A DNA stretch of 64,000 nucleotides from NCBI GenBank assembly GCA_002083525.1, contig LWDM01000012.1:79322-143321 (forward strand), given 5' to 3'. Source of the stretch: Proteobacteria bacterium SG_bin9. GTDB taxonomy: Bacteria > Pseudomonadota > Alphaproteobacteria > Rhizobiales > Xanthobacteraceae. This document shows positions 28,452 to 37,087 of this stretch, piece by piece (position 1 is the first letter of the stretch; every line of letters begins with the position of its first letter). A program made the translations under genes and the position numbers. Below the pieces are notes generated by a model that searched no databases, was not told where the DNA came from, and saw only the letters and a list, made by a program, of their open reading frames with translations.

Positions 28452-28849
28452 ATTCCGTCTCGCAGGGTTGGTCGGATTAAAAAGCAGACAGGTTCGATCA
28501 TGATCCGAAAAATCTTCGTCAATTTGACGTAAACCATCGCCGGTTCAGCACGGTACGCATCAAATGCTCCGGAATCGTCAACCCGGGCAAGGGTGAATTG
28601 AGATTCCGCGATAATGGTATCTGGGTATGTCCGAGCCCGCGCCGGAACCGAAGCAACCGAAATACCCCCAAGCCGCCCGCTTAACGGTTGTTTTTATTAT
28701 TAAAAATCGCTGATCGCGATTTACCCGGCGCATCCCTGACCGGAGCTAGCGTCCAGCCGGAATGGTAGGCACGGGGGCGGTCAGGCCCTTTGTTCCGTTA
28801 CATGAATACCAAAACTAAAGGCTTTCTGACCTAGGGTTGGCCACGATTC
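28452..28849. other. divergent intergenic promoter region
   Basis: Nearly 400 bases between the minus-strand sigma factor and the plus-strand diguanylate cyclase. The part near the sigma gene is AT-rich and contains TTGACG on the minus strand, but no well-spaced -10 could be confirmed. No RNA gene or open frame with a domain was seen. Confidence 0.45.
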
Positions 28850-30007
28850 ATGCGCGCACGGCCGATGAGCACCACGACCCTTCAGGACACGAATGCCGCC
28901 GAGCTGATGGGCGACGGCGAAAGCCTCTCCTCAGAGGTGTTGCGCCGGCGCGCCGTGCAGCGTCGCAAGATGCTCCTGATGCAGATCGTGAGCTATCTGG
29001 TCGACGCCTTCGTGCTTGGCCTGTTCGTCTGGATCGGCACCACGTCAATCTGGACCGCGTTCGGTTACATCCTTTGCGGCCTCACCGTCTCGGGCATATG
29101 GCTCGCGCTGTCCGAATTGCACTTCAACGACCGCTTCCGCGATCATTACCTGACCGTCTGGCAGTCGGGCTCAAACGCGATCATCCAGTTCGCGTTCCTG
29201 TATCTGGCGCCGGAAGTCGGGTTCGTCTTCCTGTGCGTGCTGTTCATCATCTTCGGTTTTGCCGCGCTGCGCATCTCGGTTCGTCAGGCGATGATCGGCT
29301 GGACGCTGACCACGCTGTCGATTGCCGCGATCCTGCTGTTCACCGACAAGATGCTGACGATCCCGGTCGCCAGTCATTCCGAACGCTTCGTCACGCTGCT
29401 GTGCTTCTCGCTGTCGATCGGCCGCTTCATCTATCTCGGGCTGTTCGGCAACGCGATGCGCAAGGAGCTCTATCAGCGCAGCCTCGAATTGAAGCGCGCC
29501 AACCGCCGCATTGAGGAGCTCGCCGAGGTCGACGATCTGACCGGCGCCTTCAACCGCCGCCGCATGATGCGCGCGCTCGACGAGGAATGCCTGCGCGTCC
29601 AGCGCTCGGGCTCGCCCTATTCGATCGCGCTGATCGACCTCGACTTCTTCAAGAAGATCAACGACCGCTACGGCCATCCGACCGGCGACGAAGTGCTGCG
29701 CACCTTCGCCATCACCGTGTTCGCCAACATCCGCGCCACCGACAAGTTCGGCCGCTACGGCGGCGAGGAATTCGTGCTGCTGATGCCCGACACGTCGAAC
29801 GAGGTGGCGGCGCGCATTCTCAACCGCCTGCGCGTGATCACGGCGGAGCTCGACTGGAGCGCTTTTTCGGACGGACTGAAGGTGACGATCTCCGCGGGCG
29901 TCGCCACAGCGCGTCCGGATGAAGCGCCCGACAGCATTCTCGCCCGCGCCGATTCCGCGCTCTACGCCGCCAAGGATCAAGGACGAAATCGCATTGCAAC
30001 CGCCTGA
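28850..30007 (+). CDS. membrane diguanylate cyclase (GGDEF)
   Basis: A 385-residue protein that makes cyclic di-GMP from two GTP. About six hydrophobic segments at residues 40-205 form a membrane sensor, a short coiled linker follows, and the GGDEF domain spans about 220-382. The active-site motif is RYGGEEF (GGEEF variant), with the DVDDLTGAFNRRRM-like entry (EVDDLTGAFNRRR) and IDLDFFKKINDRYGH. No inhibitory RxxD site is obvious just before the motif. The signal sensed is unknown. It is followed on the same strand by a DUF2336 gene 64 bases away. A start at 28865 is equally possible. Confidence 0.94.
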   Translation: MRARPMSTTTLQDTNAAELMGDGESLSSEVLRRRAVQRRKMLLMQIVSYLVDAFVLGLFVWIGTTSIWTAFGYILCGLTVSGIWLALSELHFNDRFRDHYLTVWQSGSNAIIQFAFLYLAPEVGFVFLCVLFIIFGFAALRISVRQAMIGWTLTTLSIAAILLFTDKMLTIPVASHSERFVTLLCFSLSIGRFIYLGLFGNAMRKELYQRSLELKRANRRIEELAEVDDLTGAFNRRRMMRALDEECLRVQRSGSPYSIALIDLDFFKKINDRYGHPTGDEVLRTFAITVFANIRATDKFGRYGGEEFVLLMPDTSNEVAARILNRLRVITAELDWSAFSDGLKVTISAGVATARPDEAPDSILARADSALYAAKDQGRNRIATA

Positions 30008-30071
30008 GGGCGGACAACCAATTTCGGCCCCATGGAAACGGGGCCGGCCTCGAAGGTTCCAGGACGGACAC

Positions 30072-31190
30072 ATGAGCGCGAAGACCGAAAAACTCTCCAC
30101 CCAGCTTCTCGATGAACTCCAGGGAGCCTTGTCGCACGGCACCGTCGCCCGCCGCGTCGAGACGCTGCGCCGTGTCACTGACCTGTTCATGGGACAATCG
30201 GTCGATTACTCGGCCGATCAGGTCGCGGTGTTCGACGACGTCTTCAACTGCCTCGTCGAGCATATCGAGGTCGGCGCCAAGATCCTGCTGTCGGAGCGGC
30301 TGGCTGGCAATCCGATGTCGCCGCCGCGCATCATCCGCAGGCTCGCTTTCGACGACCAGATCGAGATCGCGGCGCCGGTGCTGACGCAATCGGAACGCCT
30401 CGACGAGGAAACGCTGGTCGAGAACGCCCGCTGCAAGAGCCAGGCGCATCTGCTCGCGATCTCGAAGCGCAAGACGCTGAGCAACGCCGTCACCGACGTG
30501 CTGGTCGAGCGCGGCAACGACGAGGTCGTCGAAAGCGCCGTCAACAACGCCGGCGCGAGCTTCTCGGAGAAGAGCTTCACGCAACTGGTCGAGCGGGCCG
30601 AGAGCAACGATGTGCTCGCGATCTGCCTCGGTTCGCGCAAATCGATCCCGCGGCCGCACTACCTGAAGCTGGTCGCCCGCGCATCGAACGCGGTGCGGGC
30701 GCGCCTCGAGGCCGCGAACGCCGGCTCAGCGCATGACATTTCCGCCGCTGTCAACGATGCCGCGAAACTCGTGAAGCCACCGGCTGCGATGGCGCGCGAT
30801 GCCGCAGCCGCGCACGGCCTCGTCCAGTCGCTGTTCGCCGACGACCGCCTCGACGAGCGGCAGATGATGGCCTTTGCCCGCGCGGGCAAATTCGACGAGA
30901 CCAACGCGGCGATCGCCTGTCTTGCCGACGTTCCGGTGTCGACGGTGGAAACCGTGATGATCGAGTCCCGCAGCGAGGGCATTCTGGTGCTGGCGAAGGT
31001 CGCCGGCCTGCCATGGGACGTGGTCAAGGCGATCCTCGACATGCGAACCGATCTGACCGGCAGCAGCGGCAGCGGCGGCGAGATCGAAATCAGCAAGGAA
31101 GGCTACGAGCGGCTGCGCAACACCACCGCACAGCAGGTCCTGCGCTTCTATCGCATGCAGCAGACGGCGGCCACGACCGAAACGGCCTGA
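30072..31190 (+). CDS. DUF2336 protein
   Basis: A 372-residue soluble, mostly helical protein matching the DUF2336 family of alphaproteobacteria. It has repeated helical units with phrases such as RRLAFDDQIEIAAPVLTQS (residues about 95-113) and LAICLGSRKSIPRPHYLKL, which suggest HEAT-like pairs. No enzyme motif is seen, and the family's function is not established. The ATG at 30072 follows AGGACGGAC. It lies downstream of a diguanylate cyclase on the same strand, so a link to c-di-GMP signalling or the cell cycle is conceivable but unproven. Confidence 0.85.
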   Translation: MSAKTEKLSTQLLDELQGALSHGTVARRVETLRRVTDLFMGQSVDYSADQVAVFDDVFNCLVEHIEVGAKILLSERLAGNPMSPPRIIRRLAFDDQIEIAAPVLTQSERLDEETLVENARCKSQAHLLAISKRKTLSNAVTDVLVERGNDEVVESAVNNAGASFSEKSFTQLVERAESNDVLAICLGSRKSIPRPHYLKLVARASNAVRARLEAANAGSAHDISAAVNDAAKLVKPPAAMARDAAAAHGLVQSLFADDRLDERQMMAFARAGKFDETNAAIACLADVPVSTVETVMIESRSEGILVLAKVAGLPWDVVKAILDMRTDLTGSSGSGGEIEISKEGYERLRNTTAQQVLRFYRMQQTAATTETA

Positions 31191-31205
31191 CCTTCCGCCA
31201 CCATC

Positions 31206-31844
31206 TCAGAATTTGAGAACGCGCGCGCCGATCAGCGCGCCGACGGCCGTCACGAGGCCGATCGCGAGCGAGTACCACGTCGCCACGAACAGCGGTGAAT
31301 CGTCGAAGCAATGCGCGGCGTAAAGCACAGCGGCGATGCTCGCCGACACGAGGCCTGCGAACGCACCGGCCAGCGCCGGCCGGGTCGCAGCGCCGTGACG
31401 CAGCGCCACCAGCGCGGCCACGAGAATCGGCGCCGACAGCAACGGGATCGCGGTCAGGCAGACCTTCATGTTCGATCCCATCAGCCGCGCCGACCACGTC
31501 GACTGCTGCGGCATCATCAGATCGGTCACGATGCCGATGCCGAGCAGGCTCGCCGGAATGGCCAGCAGCCAGCGCGCGCCGCTGAGCGGCGCAGCCGGAC
31601 GCGCAAGCCGCAGCACGATCGCGATTGCCGCAAACAGCAGCGCCGCGGCGACGACGAACTTCAGCTCAAAGAACGGATTGCGCATGGCGGTCGAGATGTC
31701 CTCACGCACGCCGAGCCGCATCATGAACATGACCGTCGAGATCGGCACCGTCAGCGCCAGCGCAACCGCCAGCATCCAGCCGACGGGCCGGGCGCGGTGG
31801 TCGCTGTCGGCGGTCAGCGCCTGAATGAGACGATCGGTATCCAT
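31206..31844 (-). CDS. nrsF: NrsF-type membrane anti-sigma factor (DUF1109)
   Basis: A 212-residue inner-membrane protein with six predicted helices and a short cytoplasmic N-terminus (MDTDRLIQALTADSDH). This is the architecture of NrsF (DUF1109), which sequesters SigF-type ECF factors until oxidative or metal stress. A conserved cysteine pair used as a trigger in relatives would be Cys in MKVCLTAIP and Cys in AAHCFDDSP. It starts 3 bases after the sigF stop, with an AAGGA site inside the end of sigF, so the two are coupled. Confidence 0.88.
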   Translation of the reverse strand: MDTDRLIQALTADSDHRARPVGWMLAVALALTVPISTVMFMMRLGVREDISTAMRNPFFELKFVVAAALLFAAIAIVLRLARPAAPLSGARWLLAIPASLLGIGIVTDLMMPQQSTWSARLMGSNMKVCLTAIPLLSAPILVAALVALRHGAATRPALAGAFAGLVSASIAAVLYAAHCFDDSPLFVATWYSLAIGLVTAVGALIGARVLKF

Positions 31845-31847
31845 AAC

Positions 31848-32393
31848 TCAGTCCTTCCCGAACTTGTTGGCAAGGTTCGACAGGCCGCGATGCAACGCGA
31901 CACGGACCGCCCCTTCGGTCATCGACAATTTCTTCGCCGTATCCTTGATCGAGTGACTGTCGATCGCGATCGATTGCAGCACGTCGCGCTGGCGCGCCGG
32001 CAGGCCTTCGAGGTGCGAGGCGACTTCGCCCGGCGGCAGCGTGTCTTCCTGCGGCGCACCGGGCAGCGTCTCCGAAAAATCGTCGATGTTGACGAAGACG
32101 CGGCGGCCACGGCGGCGTAACGCATCGATCAGCTTGTTGCGCGCGATCGCGAACAGCCACGGCGCAAACGGGGCCGTCGGGTCCCACGTGTGCCGCTTCA
32201 AGTGAACCGCGATCAGAATGTCCTGCACAATATCCTCCGCCTGATCGACAGGCTGCCCCGCGCGCGCAAGTCCGCGACGGCTGGCTGCCCGCAGAACCGG
32301 AGCGATCGCCTTCAGCAGACGATGATAGGCGACACTGTCGCCCGCGTTGGCCGACCTCATCAGGTCGGTCCATTCCGTCTCACGCCCGCGCAC
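31848..32393 (-). CDS. sigF: SigF-type ECF sigma factor
   Basis: A 181-residue ECF sigma factor of the SigF group known from Caulobacter and Bradyrhizobium, where it controls genes against heavy metal and reactive-oxygen stress. The sigma2 region includes AEDIVQDILIAVHLKRHTW (location about 52-70) and WLFAIARNKLIDALRRRGRR; the sigma4 region is near the C-terminus (SIKDTAKKLSMTEGAVRVALHRG, about 146-168). The start is GTG at 32391-32393, fixed by AGGAG at 32403-32399 and by the family N-terminus RETEWTDLMR. It is paired with NrsF and has a SigF-like promoter upstream. Confidence 0.9.
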   Translation of the reverse strand: MRGRETEWTDLMRSANAGDSVAYHRLLKAIAPVLRAASRRGLARAGQPVDQAEDIVQDILIAVHLKRHTWDPTAPFAPWLFAIARNKLIDALRRRGRRVFVNIDDFSETLPGAPQEDTLPPGEVASHLEGLPARQRDVLQSIAIDSHSIKDTAKKLSMTEGAVRVALHRGLSNLANKFGKD

Positions 32394-32777
32394 GCGCGCT
32401 CCTGATCAGGTTCTTCGTGAGACAGCGAGCTTTGTTACGCGTCGGCATCGATTCTTCGGCTCTCGATCAGCGGCAGATCGCTCAATCAATCGGGCCGGTG
32501 GTGCCGGCGTACGGCGGGCGAAATCCGCCGCGCCGGGGCTCATACCATGATCGGGTGATCTGGACACAGCGCCACCGTCTTTTCGGCGGAAGTACCCTAC
32601 AAGCTATTGATGAAAATACCGTATTCCGGACGCAGGCAGTGTTTGACGGAAAGGCGGGCTGGAGCGGGTCCGCAGATTTCCAGCGGTATTGCCCGAAGAT
32701 TCCCATTTTTTGCCCATTTGCGGTCACGTCTGCGGGGTCAGTGATGTGTCTGGGACGGGCAAACAGGGACATTTGCC
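32394..32777. other. divergent region upstream of sigF and the Ala/Lys-rich gene
   Basis: A 384-base region. The part next to sigF holds its probable promoter and ribosome site. Nothing recognisable was found in the remaining ~330 bases, which have overlapping short open frames without domain signals and presumably include the promoter of the gene at 32778. Confidence 0.5.
32414..32438 (-). promoter_or_regulatory. SigF-type promoter upstream of sigF
   Basis: On the minus strand GTAAC (32438-32434) and CGAA (32417-32414) are separated by 16 bases. Published SigF promoters in related bacteria have GTAACC and CGAA elements with about this spacing, though one base of the -35 differs here (GTAACA). 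The -10 lies about 21 bases before the GTG start, which leaves a short leader holding AGGAG. This fits autoregulation. Confidence 0.6.
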
Positions 32778-33476
32778 ATGGGTATTCCGGTGGCTTTCAC
32801 GCGACATCTCGCGCTGATGGTGATGGCAGGGCTTTGGATTGCGCTCAGTGCGCCGGCGCTCGCGGGACCGATTTGTGCCGGCCGAGGTTGTGCGACATCG
32901 GCGTCGACCGCCGGTGAAAGTGCAGAAACGTCAGCCAGCAAGCCGGTGGCGCTGAACAAGTTCAAGAAGCGCATCGCAAGCAAGAGCGCCATCCGTACGC
33001 GCATCGCCGCCAAACGCGCCGTGCGTGCCGCGAAGGCGGCGCAGTATTCACGTGTCGCCGCGCGGGTGAAGAAGGCCGGCAAGAAATTCACCGTCGCGGC
33101 TGCGGCGAAGCCCGCCGCAGTGGAAGCGCCGCTCAAGGCGTCGGTTGCGGATGCAAACGCTGAGATGACCGAGCTGGATATCCGCGCGGCCGCGGCCGTC
33201 GCAGCAGCACAAACGCCGCCGGCACCGGCGAGCGAACCGGAAACCGCAAACGTGCAGCTGGTCGCCGCCGATCAGGTCAACGACATCGATCGCGCCGCCA
33301 ACGACAACAACACCAAGTCGCCGAAGACGGTCGGCAAAGCCGCGCCGCAGGATGCGCGGGCGGCCGTCGCCAGCAACGACTCGACCTGGGATCAGACCTC
33401 GTTCATCGGCAAGCTCTTCGTCGCGTTCGGTGGGCTTCTCACCCTCGCCTCCGCGGCCCGGCTTTTCATCGCCTGA
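32778..33476 (+). CDS. exported Ala/Lys-rich protein with C-terminal membrane helix
   Basis: A 232-residue protein of no recognised family. It has a signal peptide (residues 1-29, ending APALAG), then two cysteines in ICAGRGCATS, a strongly basic Ala/Lys/Arg segment at about 58-110 and a Pro/Ala/Glu-rich middle. A hydrophobic C-terminal stretch (FIGKLFVAFGGLLTLASAAR, about 211-230) is likely a membrane anchor. The composition suggests an extended, possibly nucleoid-, wall- or lipopolysaccharide-binding segment in the periplasm, but this is speculation. It faces away from the sigF/nrsF pair. A clear terminator follows it. Confidence 0.7.
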   Translation: MGIPVAFTRHLALMVMAGLWIALSAPALAGPICAGRGCATSASTAGESAETSASKPVALNKFKKRIASKSAIRTRIAAKRAVRAAKAAQYSRVAARVKKAGKKFTVAAAAKPAAVEAPLKASVADANAEMTELDIRAAAAVAAAQTPPAPASEPETANVQLVAADQVNDIDRAANDNNTKSPKTVGKAAPQDARAAVASNDSTWDQTSFIGKLFVAFGGLLTLASAARLFIA

Positions 33477-33495
33477 CCTTCTCGCTTCTCCGCTC

Positions 33496-33525
33496 AAGGC
33501 CGGTCCCGCAAGGACCGGCCTTTTT
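33496..33525 (+). terminator. intrinsic terminator
   Basis: An 11-bp perfect stem (AAGGCCGGTCC paired with GGACCGGCCTT), a 5-base loop and a run of T residues. It lies 20 bases after the stop of the Ala/Lys-rich gene and should end that transcript. Confidence 0.9.
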
Positions 33526-33631
33526 CATGCGCGCAGGAACGTCCGCGGCCGATCGTCCCGGCCTTGCGGCGCTCCGCACGAGCGGGCAGATTGCCGCTCC
33601 AAATCGAGCAGAACAATAAACGGGGCAGTCC

Positions 33632-34411
33632 ATGAGCATTTTTGAACACATCATCGTCGAGACCAAAGGCGCGGTCGGCATCATCCGCCTGAATCGCCCG
33701 AAAATGCTCAATGCTCTGTCGTTCGGCGTCTTCCGCGAAATCGGCGCGGCGGTTGCCGACCTCGAAGCCGACGAGAAGATCGGCTGCATCGTCGTCACCG
33801 GCAATGAGAAGGCCTTCGCCGCCGGCGCCGACATCAAGGAGATGCAGCCGAAGGGCTTCATCGACATGGCGACCAACAACTTCCGCACCATCGGCGGCGA
33901 ACGTCTCGCCCAGTGCAAGAAGCCGACGATCGCGGCCGTGAGCGGCTACGCGCTCGGCGGCGGCTGCGAGCTCGCGATGATGTGCGACATGATCATCTGC
34001 TCCGACACGGCGAAGTTCGGCCAGCCGGAAATCACCCTCGGCACCATTCCGGGCATCGGCGGCACCCAGCGCCTCACCCGCGCCATCGGCAAGGCAAAGG
34101 CGATGGATCTCTGCCTCACCGGCCGGATGATGGATGCGAACGAAGCCGAACGTGCCGGCCTCGTCAGCCGCATCGTTCCGGTCGACAAGCTGATGGATGA
34201 GACGATGGCGGCTGCCGAGAAGATCGCGTCCATGTCGCAGCCGGTGTCGGCGTTCTGCAAGGCGGCGATCAATCGCTCGCTGGAAACGACGCTGTCGGAA
34301 GGCATGAACGTCGAGGGCGATCTGTTCGCTCAGACGTTTGCGCTGGAAGATCGTTCGGAAGGCATGGCAGCGTTCATCGCCAAGCGCCCGCCGCAGTTCA
34401 AGAACCGCTAG
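33632..34411 (+). CDS. enoyl-CoA hydratase (crotonase family)
   Basis: A 259-residue crotonase-fold enzyme that probably hydrates trans-2-enoyl-CoA in fatty acid or aromatic acid oxidation. The oxyanion-hole segments are FAAGADIKEM and GYALGGGCELAMMCD, and the catalytic glutamates fall in the QPEITLGTIPGIGGTQRL region (residues about 130-147), as in true hydratases. The start follows a GGGG-containing site. It is a single gene between a terminator and an orphan gene, so no pathway is fixed by context. Substrate chain length cannot be told. Confidence 0.93.
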   Translation: MSIFEHIIVETKGAVGIIRLNRPKMLNALSFGVFREIGAAVADLEADEKIGCIVVTGNEKAFAAGADIKEMQPKGFIDMATNNFRTIGGERLAQCKKPTIAAVSGYALGGGCELAMMCDMIICSDTAKFGQPEITLGTIPGIGGTQRLTRAIGKAKAMDLCLTGRMMDANEAERAGLVSRIVPVDKLMDETMAAAEKIASMSQPVSAFCKAAINRSLETTLSEGMNVEGDLFAQTFALEDRSEGMAAFIAKRPPQFKNR

Positions 34412-34484
34412 GGCGGACGGATATCATACGAAGCTCCGACGCACGTGTGCGGCGTTATAGAACGCGATTATCAGGACTCGTCTG

Positions 34485-35030
34485 ATGGACCTCCGCCAAT
34501 CCGTGCTCGACGTCATGCAGGTCATCCTCAAAGACCCCATGAAAGCACAGCCTGATGGCCTCGATCTTGAGGAGACAGGCGATAACATCGGCGTCTTCTT
34601 CAGCCAAATACTTCCGTACAAGGACTCGCTGTCATTTAACCTGCAGTCACTTGAAGGCGAGATCAGCGCGGCACTGGCAAAATCTCTTCAAGAGATATCC
34701 CGCCGTTCCGGTTACGAGCTCAGCGGCACTCCAATGGAAATACTCGACGATTGCCGCGTAGCTCTACATCTCAGCACAGAGGAAGAGATGGCACCGCTGA
34801 TGCTTCCGATGGAAAAATACGGACCGATGATAACGTTGATCGGTTCAGTTCTCGTCGCGTCCGTTTACGTTTCTCATCACATAGCGATAGCGAACGGTGC
34901 AGACGCAACTGTTGTAGCCACATCCGTGGCCGAAGCGTTCGCCACACCGACTCACTTTGTCATCACCGAAAATCCCGGCACGATCGTCACCTCGATCATC
35001 ACGGAACTCCCTGGCGCCATCCAAACTTAG
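34485..35030 (+). CDS. hypothetical protein with one hydrophobic segment
   Basis: A 181-residue protein not recognised as any family. The N-terminal 110 residues are acidic and probably helical (DLEETGDNIGVFFSQILPY, ALAKSLQEISRRSGYEL). A hydrophobic stretch at about 115-137 (ITLIGSVLVASVYVSHHIAIA) may cross or attach to the membrane, and the tail is uncharged and Thr/Val/Ile-rich. By eye its GC content is clearly lower than the flanking genes, and it has no operon partner, which suggests acquisition from elsewhere. It converges on the CoA hydrolase gene 11 bases away. Confidence 0.6.
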   Translation: MDLRQSVLDVMQVILKDPMKAQPDGLDLEETGDNIGVFFSQILPYKDSLSFNLQSLEGEISAALAKSLQEISRRSGYELSGTPMEILDDCRVALHLSTEEEMAPLMLPMEKYGPMITLIGSVLVASVYVSHHIAIANGADATVVATSVAEAFATPTHFVITENPGTIVTSIITELPGAIQT

Positions 35031-35041
35031 ACGGCAACAGA

Positions 35042-36892
35042 TCAAAGGCGGCCTTGAGCCAACGCTCCGCGCAGCAGCAGGCGATAAACGCGCTCGCGCA
35101 TCGTCTGCGGCTGCGCCAGCCCCATGCGCGTCAGGCATTCGGAGACGCCGGGTGCCTCGTCGGCGGTCATGCCGGTCGCGACGAGCCCCAGCAACTCCGG
35201 GATCGACGATGCGGCCTCGCGCAGCAACTGCAGCGCCGGGATCAGCCGCTGCTCGACGTCCGTGAAGTCCGTGCCGAACGGAAACGACGGCAGCAGGCCA
35301 TCAGCGCGTGCAGGCTTCAGCGCCTCGGCGATCCGTTCGGGATGATTGTCGCGATACGATCGCGGGATTTCATGGCTGCGCGGCAGCTTGCCCGCATCCT
35401 TGGCCTCGGCCATCAGTTCGATCTGAAAGCGCGAGTCGGTGACGTTTAGCATCGCGGCAATGACCTGAGCGTCGGATTTCCCGCGCAGATTGGCGATGCC
35501 GTATTCGGTGACGATGATGTCGCGCAGATGCCGCGGAATTGTCGTGTGCGCATAATTCCAGCGGACGTTCGAGACCGGCTTGCCCTTCTCGCGCCGGACG
35601 GACTCCAGCGTCAGGATCGAGCGCGCGCCGTCGAGCGCGAAGGCCTGCGCCACGAAATTGAACTGCCCGCCGACCCCGCTCACCACCTGCCCGTTGTCGA
35701 GCCCGTCGGAAATCGCAGCGCCCATCAAGGTCGCCATCATCGCATTGTTGACGAAACGCGCATCGACGCGAGCGCGGCGTTTGGCATCCTCGTCGCCGTA
35801 AAGCTCGTTGGTGAACGACACTGCCGTCATCTGGATGCGCGCAATGTCGTCCGGTTTCATCTCGCGCAACGCACGATAGAACGACTTCGGTCCGAGAAAG
35901 AATGCGCCGTGCAGCAGCACGCCGTCGACTGCACGCTTGAGCACACCGGCATCGATCAGGCCGAGAAACGCCTCGAAGAACATCTCGCTGACGCCGTAGA
36001 GACCTTGCTCGAACGGCGCGCTCTCGCGCAGCGGCGCGTCCGGCGACAATCGCTGCATCACGTCGCGAAACTCGCCGTTATGGCGGTGGCGCACGATCAA
36101 GCTCTGCGCCAGCGCATCGCCGACCTGGCCGATGCCGATCTGCAAGCTGCCGCCGTCGCGGATCAGCGATGCCGAATGCAGGCCGATCGCATATTTGGTG
36201 TCCGACACCGGCTCCGATGGCGGCGCGAATAGCGGAAAGTCCGTCTCGGGACTGTCGAGCACGGCATGGAACGTGTCGGCGGGCACATCGCCCGCACCCG
36301 GCATGAACGGCAGTTCGGAATTGACCTGCCCTATCATCTTGAACGCCGCCTGCCCGGCGCGGCGCGCAGCGAGAATGTCGAGCGTGATGTCGGTGTTGCA
36401 GCTCAGGCTGTAGCGGGTCTCGCCGTTGACGACGCGCTTGGCCACCAGCTGCGTCACGACGTTGACGCCGCGATCGAGCAGATATTTGGCCGCGTGGGTG
36501 TAGTTGGCGGAGATATAGTTCTGCTGCGCCGCCGGCACGCCGATCCACTTTCCGGCCAAAAAGAAAAATTCCACCACCTCCACGTTCAGCGGCAGCGCTC
36601 TCTTTCGCAGCGCCTGCGCATGCACGAGGTCCGGGTAGCGGCCGAACAGCCGGTCGATCACCGGTGCGATGAAGCGCCGCTCCAGATCGTTGGAGGGGTT
36701 CGGTTTCTCCAGCGTCAGCGCCGAAAACAACGTCAGATGGATCGAGCGGTCGGCGACGGCCCGGGCATAAAGCGCGTTGATGACGTGGTTGGCCTTGCCG
36801 AGGCCGAGCGGCAGCCCCACGACGAGCCGCGGTCCCACCTCCCGGACGATGTCTTCGGCGATGGCGTCCGGGTCGGTGAATGTGCGTGGCAT
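35042..36892 (-). CDS. large acetyl-CoA hydrolase/transferase family protein
   Basis: A 616-residue protein of the acetyl-CoA hydrolase/CoA-transferase family (COG0427 type). The C-terminal domain holds the family motif SGVGGQFNFVAQA and TIPRHLRDIIVTEYGIANLRGK (location), while the N-terminal part has LVVGLPLGLGKANHVINALY. At ~616 residues it is longer than classic 4-hydroxybutyrate or acetate CoA-transferases (~430-500), because of an extended N-terminal half. The usual catalytic glutamate region lies near VTEYG. Start ATG at 36892 fits a GAG site; an upstream in-frame start adds 14 residues. The acyl substrate is not known. Confidence 0.85.
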   Translation of the reverse strand: MPRTFTDPDAIAEDIVREVGPRLVVGLPLGLGKANHVINALYARAVADRSIHLTLFSALTLEKPNPSNDLERRFIAPVIDRLFGRYPDLVHAQALRKRALPLNVEVVEFFFLAGKWIGVPAAQQNYISANYTHAAKYLLDRGVNVVTQLVAKRVVNGETRYSLSCNTDITLDILAARRAGQAAFKMIGQVNSELPFMPGAGDVPADTFHAVLDSPETDFPLFAPPSEPVSDTKYAIGLHSASLIRDGGSLQIGIGQVGDALAQSLIVRHRHNGEFRDVMQRLSPDAPLRESAPFEQGLYGVSEMFFEAFLGLIDAGVLKRAVDGVLLHGAFFLGPKSFYRALREMKPDDIARIQMTAVSFTNELYGDEDAKRRARVDARFVNNAMMATLMGAAISDGLDNGQVVSGVGGQFNFVAQAFALDGARSILTLESVRREKGKPVSNVRWNYAHTTIPRHLRDIIVTEYGIANLRGKSDAQVIAAMLNVTDSRFQIELMAEAKDAGKLPRSHEIPRSYRDNHPERIAEALKPARADGLLPSFPFGTDFTDVEQRLIPALQLLREAASSIPELLGLVATGMTADEAPGVSECLTRMGLAQPQTMRERVYRLLLRGALAQGRL

Positions 36893-37087
36893 GTCGCTCT
36901 TTTCGCAGACAGTTCCGGTAGGATTCGGCCGCACCTTAGCGAAGTTCGGGCTTTCTGGTCACACCCCGGAAAAACCATGCGGATTTCCCGCCGGGACGGT
37001 TTGCCTGCCCCCCGATTGCGCCTACAACCCCAAAAGCGGGATACGTCAGCGGGGGCCGGCGTTTTTTGGGAATCGCTGCGGAACCAC

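Noticed and set aside
28632..28665. EcfG-type promoter starting GGAAC upstream of the diguanylate cyclase
   Set aside because: No CGTT at 16-17 bases; the downstream bases are C-rich instead.
36266..37087. Upstream extension of the TolC frame
   Set aside because: It overlaps the CoA hydrolase gene antisense; the signal peptide starts at 37088.
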